Positions 41,382-47,120 of a stretch of DNA of 47,120 bases are shown in pieces (position 1 is the stretch's first letter; every line of letters starts with the position of its first letter). The stretch covers positions 1 to 47,120 of the forward strand of contig NZ_LXKN01000031.1 of assembly GCF_001692325.1 (NCBI RefSeq), written 5' to 3'. The DNA comes from Rhizobium sp. AC27/96. GTDB taxonomy: Bacteria; Pseudomonadota; Alphaproteobacteria; Rhizobiales; Rhizobiaceae. Both the position numbers and the translations under genes were made by a program. The notes under the pieces were generated by a model. That model was not told the DNA's origin, ran no database searches, and saw only the letters and a list, made by a program, of their open reading frames with translations.

Positions 41382-42754
41382 TGGCAAACGCAACCGACCT
41401 GATGATCACAGAAGCTGCGGCGCGGCTGCGTAAAGGCACGTTATCCTCCGTCGCCTTGACGCAGGCGCATCTCGATCGCATTGCCGCGCGCGATGGCGTC
41501 TATCATGCTTTTCTGCACGTCGACGCCGAGGGTGCACTTGTCCAGGCGACGCAGGCGGATGAGGCCCTTAGGCGGGGTGAGGATTGGGGGCCGTTCCATG
41601 GTATCCCCATCGCAATCAAGGATCTGTTCGATACAGCCGGCATGCCAACCACCTATGGCTCGGATGTCCATGCCGGCCATATCCCGGCCGAAGACGCGGA
41701 TGTCGTGCGTCGACTGAAGGCTGCCGGCGCTGTCCTGATCGGCAAGTTAGAGACCTATGAATTTGCCATGGTCGGTCCGGTTTTCGACCGTTCCTTTCCT
41801 CCCGCCGCCAATCCTTGGGATGTGAGCCGCTGCACCGGTGGCTCGTCATCGGGTTCGGCCGCGGCGGTGGCCGGCGGCCTGGTGCGCACGACGATCGGTT
41901 CGGATACCGGCGGCTCCGTGCGAAGTCCCGCCTCCTATTGCGGCGTCGTCGGATTGAAGCCGACCTATGGGCGCATCTCGACAAAAGGGGTCTTTCCGTT
42001 GTCGCCGAGCCTGGATCATGTCGGTATCATCAGTGCTTCTGTTGCTGAAGCGGCCCTGACCTTCGACGCCATCGCTGATCCCGACGACGGGATGGGAATG
42101 GCAGCGGCCTCAAGGCTCGGCCAGTCTCTGGCCGGTTTGCGCATCGGTTACGCCCGCGGCTGGTTCGCCGATGACCCAGAAACCTTGCCGGCGCTTTTCG
42201 AAGCCGTCGACACGGCAGCCTCCATGCTCTCACTACTGGGGGCGAGGATCGAGGAGGTGGTATTGCCGGCCGCGGTGGATTTCGAGGATGCCGGCGCGGT
42301 TATCATCCATGCCGAGGCTTTCGAGATGCACCGCCGGCAGTTGGCCGTATCGGGTGACCGCTATAGCCGCAAGGTCTTCCAGAACATCGCGTCCGGCCTT
42401 TGCCTGACGGCCGACGATCTTGCCCGTGCTCATCGAGCTGCGTCGCGGCTGCGGGCGCGGCTTGATCGCACCGTGTTCTCGCAGTTCGATGCAATACTGA
42501 CCGCGACCACGTTGACGGCGGCAATCTCTTTTGCTGACTTTGCCGGCGAGGCGGCACGGTGGACGCCGATGCGCACCATCGCCTTCAACGTGACGGGCCA
42601 TCCGGCCCTGTCGGTTCCCTGTGGCTTCTACAATGGCTTGCCGCTCGGTCTGCAACTCGTCTGCAGGGCAGGGGATGAGGCTACCCTTTGCCAAATCGGC
42701 CATGCCTATGAGCAGGCCACCGATTTCGCTGCTATCCAACCACCGCGGCCCTAA
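41378..42754 (+). CDS. Amidase-signature hydrolase
   Basis: A 458-residue complete amidase-signature enzyme. The Ser-cisSer-Lys triad is visible: K81 in IPIAIKDLFD, the cis-Ser in GGSSSGSAAAVAGG (156-158) and nucleophile S180 in GSDTGGSVRSPASY. It hydrolyses an amide (rarely an ester) to an acid and ammonia or an amine. Its start overlaps the stop of the 63-residue gene. In this island it suggests that the substrate or an intermediate carries an amide group. It is unrelated in position to the amidase fragment at 13.8 kb. Confidence 0.93.
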   Translation: MMANATDLMITEAAARLRKGTLSSVALTQAHLDRIAARDGVYHAFLHVDAEGALVQATQADEALRRGEDWGPFHGIPIAIKDLFDTAGMPTTYGSDVHAGHIPAEDADVVRRLKAAGAVLIGKLETYEFAMVGPVFDRSFPPAANPWDVSRCTGGSSSGSAAAVAGGLVRTTIGSDTGGSVRSPASYCGVVGLKPTYGRISTKGVFPLSPSLDHVGIISASVAEAALTFDAIADPDDGMGMAAASRLGQSLAGLRIGYARGWFADDPETLPALFEAVDTAASMLSLLGARIEEVVLPAAVDFEDAGAVIIHAEAFEMHRRQLAVSGDRYSRKVFQNIASGLCLTADDLARAHRAASRLRARLDRTVFSQFDAILTATTLTAAISFADFAGEAARWTPMRTIAFNVTGHPALSVPCGFYNGLPLGLQLVCRAGDEATLCQIGHAYEQATDFAAIQPPRP

Positions 42755-42796
42755 AAGGCTAAAAGCGGCCGCCCGCGAGGCGAGCGGCCGAGGATC

Positions 42797-44092
42797 TCAA
42801 GATGAAGCTTTCTGCAGTCTGTCGAGCCGAAGCTGCGCGGCACGGCGATGACCTTCGAGGCTCTCGCTGGCGCTCTGGCGTGCGGCAGGCGGGGCCACGG
42901 CTGCAACGCCGCGTTCGTCCAGCCACTGATGGGTGGCGATCTTGACGTAGGCACCCACCCAGAGACCGCCGGTGTACCGTCCGGCGCCCATCGTCGGCAG
43001 GGTGTGATTGGTGCCGCAGCACTTGTCGGAATAAACGACGCTCGCAAGTTCGCCGATGAAGAGCGAACCGTAATTGCGAAGCTTCTTCCCCATTGCCTGC
43101 GCATCTACGGTGTGGATCTGCAGATGTTCAGCCGCAACGTGGTCCGAATAGGCGATCATCGCGGCCTCGTCATCGCAGACGGTGATCTCGCCATAATCGC
43201 GCCAGGCCTGCCCGGCAACGGCCGCCGTCGAGAGGTCCTGCAACTGGCGTTCGACCTCCTTCAGGGTCGCCTCGGCGAGCGCACGGTCGGTGGTAATCAG
43301 TCCGACGCGGGTGCGCACGTCATGCTCCGCCTGGGCGAGCAGGTCGGTGGCGATCATGACGGCATCGCCGCTTTTGTCGGCGACGACGAAAATCTCGGAG
43401 GGCCCCGCCAACTGGTCGATGCCGACGGGGCCGAAGACCTGGCGCTTGGCCTCGTTGACGAAGGCGTTGCCGGGGCCGACAATCTTATCCACCGCCGGCA
43501 CCGTCTCGGTGCCGTAAGCCATCGCCGCTATCGCCTGGGCGCCGCCGATACGGAAGATGCGGTCTGCACCCGAAAGATGGCAGCCGGCGATCATTGCCTT
43601 GTGTGCATTCGGTGGCAGGCAGGCAATGACCTCGTCGCAACCCGCGACCTTGGCTGGCACGATGGTCATGATCGGTGCGGAGAGCAGGGGATAGCGCCCC
43701 CCGGGCACATAGCAGCCGACCCGTTCGATCGGAATTACCCGATGACCGAGATGCAGCCCAGGGCGCAACTCTATTTCCAGCGGAAGGATAGTGGATAGTT
43801 GCGCTTCGGCGAACTTGCGAACATTGGCGATGGCGAATTCCGTATCGGCACGTGTTTGCGGATCGAGTTCAGCCAAGGCCTCCTCTCTTTCCTGCGGCGT
43901 CACTTCGAAAGCGGCAAGCTCAGCCTTGTCGAACTTGCTCGAATATTCCCGGACGGCCGCATCACCGCGCTTGCGCACATCGGCGATAATCTGTGCAACC
44001 AGTTCTTCCACGGATGCGCTGTCGCCAATCGAGTCGCGTTCGGGTGCCTTCACGTAACTGACGCCCTTCATCGGCGTGTCCTTGATGGTCAT
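42797..44092 (-). CDS. Histidinol-dehydrogenase-family dehydrogenase 2
   Basis: A 431-residue HisD-superfamily enzyme with the full active-site set: Q254 and H257 in LAQAEHD, E322 and H323 in AAEHLQI, D356 in YSDKCCGTNHTLP, and H415 near the C-terminus. It is clearly paralogous to the enzyme at 36236-37546 (shared CYVPGG, VGPGNAFV-EAKRQ, GTNHTLPT and GRYTGGLWVG) but substantially diverged, so it probably acts on a different intermediate or stereoisomer. It is transcribed alone, convergent with the amidase operon, and starts at ATG 44090-44092 (GGAGAG upstream). The divergent region holds operator D. Confidence 0.85.
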   Translation of the reverse strand: MTIKDTPMKGVSYVKAPERDSIGDSASVEELVAQIIADVRKRGDAAVREYSSKFDKAELAAFEVTPQEREEALAELDPQTRADTEFAIANVRKFAEAQLSTILPLEIELRPGLHLGHRVIPIERVGCYVPGGRYPLLSAPIMTIVPAKVAGCDEVIACLPPNAHKAMIAGCHLSGADRIFRIGGAQAIAAMAYGTETVPAVDKIVGPGNAFVNEAKRQVFGPVGIDQLAGPSEIFVVADKSGDAVMIATDLLAQAEHDVRTRVGLITTDRALAEATLKEVERQLQDLSTAAVAGQAWRDYGEITVCDDEAAMIAYSDHVAAEHLQIHTVDAQAMGKKLRNYGSLFIGELASVVYSDKCCGTNHTLPTMGAGRYTGGLWVGAYVKIATHQWLDERGVAAVAPPAARQSASESLEGHRRAAQLRLDRLQKASS

Positions 44093-44223
44093 GGCATGTC
44101 TCTCCACTGAGCCTGATTTCCTCCTCGACCGCACGCTTCGGGCACAATTCCCCGTCGTCGAAACCGCAAGGTTTCTCCGCGAAAACGTGCTTGAGGCGTT
44201 CGAATAATCGAGCACAAATGCTA

Positions 44224-44239
44224 TTGCATACGTATTCAA
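44224..44239. promoter_or_regulatory. LacI-type operator D
   Basis: TTGCATACGTATTCAA keeps 15 of 16 positions of the palindrome. It lies in the divergent region between dehydrogenase 2 (minus strand) and the hydrolase-SnoaL frame (plus strand) and could control both. Confidence 0.75.
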
Positions 44240-44309
44240 AATCTGCCAGTCTTTTTTCGACACGGCGTCACAATCTCTTTTTTCCACTCTTTCGGGCGGG
44301 CAAGGGCCT

Positions 44310-46265
44310 ATGATGGCGATGTGCAAGATCCCTTGGAATACCTGGATGACAGCTTTCCCGATGACGAACGACCTGCGACCGCCACTCCTGCTTTTGCCGG
44401 GCACCGCCTGCGACGATCGGGTCTTTGCACCGGTTATCGAAAGGCTTGGCGACTACCCGATCGTCATTGGCGACATGGGCGGCGCGCAGACCATGCCGGA
44501 TCTCGCCGATGCGATCCTCGCTGCCGCACCGCCATTGTTCCTGCTGGCCGGCTTTTCGCTGGGCGGTATCTGCGCGCTCGAAATGATCGCCCGACAGCCG
44601 CAGCGCATCGCCGGGCTTATTTTGATGGATACCACGCCGCGGCCGGACCCGCCGACAAATGCATCTGTCCGTCGCAAAACAGTCGCGAATGCCCGCGAAA
44701 ACGGCATGGACGGCTATATACTTGATGCATGGCCGAGGCTGGTGGCGCCGGTCAATGCCGATAATATGGGTCTGCGCGGAACCATCCTTTCCATGGCCCG
44801 TAATTGCGGGCCGGACCGATTATCCGAGCAGACAGAAGTCGCTATCCATCGGCAGGACAGCCGGCCGCGGCTTTCTGTCATTACGCAACCAACTCTGGTC
44901 CTGGCCGGCGTGCATGAGCAGGTATGCCCGCTCGACGCGCAGGATGAGATCGCCAGCGGCATTCCAGGTGCTGAGCTCCATCTCATCCAAGATGCCGGCC
45001 ATTTTGCACCGCTTGAAAATCCCGAGGCTGTTGCGCTCCATATCGGACGCTGGCTTGCAGCCATTTCGGGCACCTTATCGCAACCTCTACAAAATCGAAT
45101 GGAAGGAAATGTCGTGAGCGAGGATAAAAGCAAGGGAGCGAAGTCTGCGGTGCAGCACGAGGAGCCGACCGAGCAGGTGCTCCAGGTCGAGCGCCGGGAC
45201 TATACCGAACTTGCACCCGTCGACCGACCTCGTGGGCAATCACTGGATGGATTCGACGCCATCTACACAGACATCGTCGATTACATCGTGCGCTGCACGC
45301 ATCGGATCTGGGATGAGCGTGATATCGGCCTAATCTACTCACACTACACCCATAATTGCGTTCTCTACGGTACGCTCGGCACGATCTATAACCGTGAAGA
45401 CGTGGTGCGCGATACGATTCAGCGGCTCGTATCATTACCCGAGCGACGGGGCATGGCGACCCAAGTGCTCTGGCGCGGTAATGATGTTGAAGGGTTCTAT
45501 ACGTCCCACCTCGTGACGGGCTCAGGGCGACATACGCAATACGGGCATTATGGGCAGCCCACCGGTCGAACATTTGTGTCGCGAACGATCGCCGATTGCA
45601 TGATCCACCGCAACAAGATCTACCGCGAATGGGTTGTGGCCGACACAATGGCAATCATCAAGCAACTCGGCCTCGACCCGAATGCCTTTGCCGAAAAGCT
45701 TGCGAAGTCTTCATTCGATAAGGGACTCCTGTCGCTCGATATCGGAGAGAACCGCCGCTTGCTGGGTCAGTATCCACCCGAAGCCGAGGCAGACATTTCT
45801 ATCGCCCATAATGATATCGAGGCCCAGACGCTGCAATGGCTGCATGAAGTGTTCAACAAGCGGATGTTCGGAAAAATCAAGGACATCTATGCTCCAAACT
45901 GCCAGTATCATGGCCCGTTGATGAAAGAGCTCTATGGCATTGCTGCAGTGACCCACCAGCATCTCGGGCTAATTGGATCAATTCCGGATGCGGCCTATAT
46001 GGTGCAACATATCTGCTCGAATGTTTGCGAGGAAGGCGGCGTCAAAGTAGCTGTCCGGTGGCTAATGGAAGGTCACCATTTGGGCTATGGCATTCTCCAG
46101 GAACTAGGCGAACCCACTGGCGCACGCGTGCAAGTGATGGGTATGACTCACTATCATTACAAGGACGGCAGGATCGTGGACGAGTGGAATGTATATGATG
46201 AGCTTTCATTGTTGGTGCAGGTAAAGCTGGTCGCATTAGCTAGTGTTTCCAACACACTCAGTTAG
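44310..46265 (+). CDS. Alpha/beta hydrolase joined in frame to double SnoaL-like protein 2
   Basis: One open frame of 651 codons. Residues about 20-258 are an alpha/beta hydrolase: nucleophile elbow GFSLGGICALEMIA, HxxPLE-type segment AGHFAPLENPEAVALHIGRW, similar to enol-lactonases and esterases. Residues 269-651 are a double SnoaL protein paralogous to that at 30465-31670: YTDIVDYIVRCTHRIWDERD, HYGQPTGRTFVSRTIADC, and in the second half LQELGEPTGARVQVMGMTHY. At the junction, AAGGAAATGTC stands before an in-frame GTG (45114-45116), so SnoaL 2 can also be made separately. Either a recent gene fusion or two genes whose separating stop has been lost. Start at ATG 44310. Confidence 0.8.
   Translation: MMAMCKIPWNTWMTAFPMTNDLRPPLLLLPGTACDDRVFAPVIERLGDYPIVIGDMGGAQTMPDLADAILAAAPPLFLLAGFSLGGICALEMIARQPQRIAGLILMDTTPRPDPPTNASVRRKTVANARENGMDGYILDAWPRLVAPVNADNMGLRGTILSMARNCGPDRLSEQTEVAIHRQDSRPRLSVITQPTLVLAGVHEQVCPLDAQDEIASGIPGAELHLIQDAGHFAPLENPEAVALHIGRWLAAISGTLSQPLQNRMEGNVVSEDKSKGAKSAVQHEEPTEQVLQVERRDYTELAPVDRPRGQSLDGFDAIYTDIVDYIVRCTHRIWDERDIGLIYSHYTHNCVLYGTLGTIYNREDVVRDTIQRLVSLPERRGMATQVLWRGNDVEGFYTSHLVTGSGRHTQYGHYGQPTGRTFVSRTIADCMIHRNKIYREWVVADTMAIIKQLGLDPNAFAEKLAKSSFDKGLLSLDIGENRRLLGQYPPEAEADISIAHNDIEAQTLQWLHEVFNKRMFGKIKDIYAPNCQYHGPLMKELYGIAAVTHQHLGLIGSIPDAAYMVQHICSNVCEEGGVKVAVRWLMEGHHLGYGILQELGEPTGARVQVMGMTHYHYKDGRIVDEWNVYDELSLLVQVKLVALASVSNTLS
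45101..45116 (+). promoter_or_regulatory. Internal ribosome binding site and GTG inside the fused frame
   Basis: GGAAGGAAATGTC followed by GTG at 45114-45116 has proper spacing for translation initiation. The GTG is the first codon of a region (VSEDKSKGAKSAVQHEE) that looks like the N-terminus of the SnoaL protein, as in the paralogue (MHEQSGKVVSKQVAANEE). Confidence 0.55.
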
Positions 46266-46348
46266 TCATCGTACGCTACCTGTTGAATTCACTACGATTT
46301 TACCTGAATTTTTGTTTGGTGCTGATGCTACTAAGTGGAGATAAAGCT

Positions 46349-46432
46349 ATGAAGTGCTTTACCACTTTTGACCTTTCGCGTGTTATCACCAAATGGCAAA
46401 GGGTTTAATTTCCATTTGGAGCTCAACAATAA
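46349..46432 (+). repeat. Short diverged repeat with a start codon, copy 2
   Basis: Counterpart of 5881-5964. The frame from the ATG gives MKCFTTFDLSRVITKWQRV and then TAA; the aligned position in copy 1 (in the shifted frame) is also a stop, TGA. GGAG lies eight to nine bases before the ATG. Whether the peptide is made is unknown. The stretch 46266-46554 holds no other gene. Confidence 0.5.
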
Positions 46433-46446
46433 GGGCGACGATGCGT

Positions 46447-46476
46447 GAAAAATACGCAACTCGATGTGTATTTTTC
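46447..46476. repeat. 12-bp inverted repeat after the island
   Basis: GAAAAATACGCA (46447-46458) and TGTGTATTTTTC (46465-46476) pair with one G-T and a six-base loop. The A-rich left arm and T-rich right arm make a terminator-like stem that could act in both directions. It lies about 180 bases after the island's last stop. Confidence 0.55.
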
Positions 46477-46554
46477 AGTTGAATCATTGTCTGCTTCTAG
46501 CAATTTTCCATGACCAGAGAATGAAACCCTCTCTGATCATGCCGCGAGTTAAAG

Positions 46555-47025
46555 GGCTCTCTTGCAAGAATTCCGACTGGCTGTGAAGAGCCCTTGCTAC
46601 GCGTCCGTCACGCGGATTTGGCGTCGAGATTCTGCTAGAGCATTGCCATCACCTCGGTGAGCGCGGAGGGCCTAATGTCGAAAGCGCGTTCAACGATGCG
46701 GGCCTCTCCGCGAATGTCACCAATCAGATTGAAAGTTGGTGCCTGCCCCTTGCGTAAGGCCCGCATGACCTCGAACCCCTTGATCGTCGCATATGCCGTC
46801 TTTAACGTCTTGAAACCTCTTACTGGCTTGATCAGCTGTCTGAGCTTGCCATAATCAGCTTCAACAACGTTGTTCAGATATTTGACCTGCCGGTGCACGA
46901 GCTCTTTTGGACATTTGCCATCGGCCTTCAGTTCCGAGATCGCAATGCCACAGGTGGGCGCCTTGTCGGTGTTGATGACAGTTGGCTTTTCCCAGTCCTT
47001 CAGGCCATTCAAAGCTTTGCGTGTT
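46555..47025 (-). pseudogene. IS6-family transposase remnant (different subgroup)
   Basis: The minus frame ending at 46635 reads RKSTRKALNGLKDWEKPTVI, KYLNNVVEADYGKLRQLIKP, VRGFKTLKTAYATIKGFEVM and RALRKGQ. This is the C-terminal half of an IS6-family transposase with the second Asp (INTDKAPT) and the Glu (VVEAD) present. The end GGCTCTCTTGCAAG at 46555-46568 resembles the family's terminal repeat. The protein ceases to match beyond about 47025, where another element begins. This subgroup is distinct from the two 812-bp copies. Confidence 0.75.
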
Positions 47026-47120
47026 GATTTCCGGTAGGAACTGACCCGGTATTTCCACCGAGATTTGACCCGCCTTTTATGTATGTTTCGGTTCTGTTGG
47101 TGTGGTCAAGTTCTTGTTCT
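47026..47120. mobile_element. End of another insertion element (IS21-like?)
   Basis: Beyond the break in the IS6 frame the sequence contains TGACCCGGTATTTCCACCG and TTTGACCCGCC, which resembles ends of IS21-family elements of rhizobia. The window stops before a gene appears, so the assignment is weak. Confidence 0.3.

Noticed and set aside
36236..44092. Complete dihydroxypropanesulfonate pathway
   Set aside because: HpsN-like enzymes and an SDR are present, but no sulfolactate lyase, sulfoacetaldehyde or other sulfonate-cleaving gene was found in the window.
1..47120. CRISPR arrays, rRNA genes, complete tRNA genes, nod boxes, plasmid replication genes
   Set aside because: I looked for regularly spaced repeats, cloverleaf sequences and RepABC-type proteins by eye and found none that I could support.

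Overview
The window looks like an accessory replicon (megaplasmid or symbiotic-type plasmid) of a Rhizobium-group alphaproteobacterium. The reasons are two SyrB-type regulators, Usg, DUF1127 and DUF982 proteins, an extra groESL operon behind a CIRCE-like site, a small heat-shock gene with a ROSE-like leader, a sugar-type ABC importer with polyol genes, and many insertion-sequence remnants of families common in rhizobial plasmids. No replication, conjugation or rRNA genes were seen.

Region 1 (1-8.3 kb) is a patchwork of a fatty acid desaturase, two SyrB-like proteins, a DnaQ-type exonuclease, an antibiotic-biosynthesis-monooxygenase (ABM) domain protein and several small hypothetical proteins. 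It ends in the 3' remnant of a Ku gene cut by an IS6-family element. Region 2 (8.3-20 kb) lies between two directly oriented 812-bp IS6-family copies, neither of which looks fully functional. It holds a MocR-type regulator divergent from an exported epoxide hydrolase, a coupled DUF1127/TSUP pair, dnaE2 and amidase fragments, and a stress block (DUF982, Hsp20 with a predicted RNA thermometer, Usg, CIRCE-groES-groEL). Region 3 (20.3-24.8 kb) carries a methyltransferase with an in-frame stop, a SnoaL/NTF2 protein, an F420-reductase-like NADP-binding protein and two short-chain dehydrogenases, divergent from a LysR regulator.

Region 4 (25.2-46.3 kb) is the most interesting part: a catabolic island of about 21 kb that I cannot match to a described pathway. 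A DeoR/GlpR-like regulator is divergent from a three-gene module (GlpA-like FAD/[2Fe-2S] oxidoreductase, second FAD oxidoreductase, FGGY kinase). Then come a double-SnoaL protein, an ABC importer, a histidinol-dehydrogenase-family enzyme, an SDR, a LacI regulator, a two-cupin protein, an RraA-family aldolase, a tiny coupled protein, an amidase, a second histidinol-dehydrogenase-family enzyme on the opposite strand, and an open reading frame joining an alpha/beta hydrolase to a second double-SnoaL protein.

Two operator families that I read by eye tie the island together. Palindromes of the type TTGCATACGTATGCAA stand before every transcription unit from 30.4 to 44.3 kb and are probably bound by the LacI protein encoded among them. 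TGAC-N6-GTCA palindromes stand before the GlpA-like operon and, in tandem, before the first SnoaL gene, and are probably bound by the DeoR protein. The first SnoaL gene carries both types, so the two halves appear to be one co-regulated system. The substrate is unknown. The enzyme set suggests an imported hydroxylated or polyol-like compound carrying an amide or ester, but this is inference.

The window ends in an IS6-family transposase remnant interrupted by another element.
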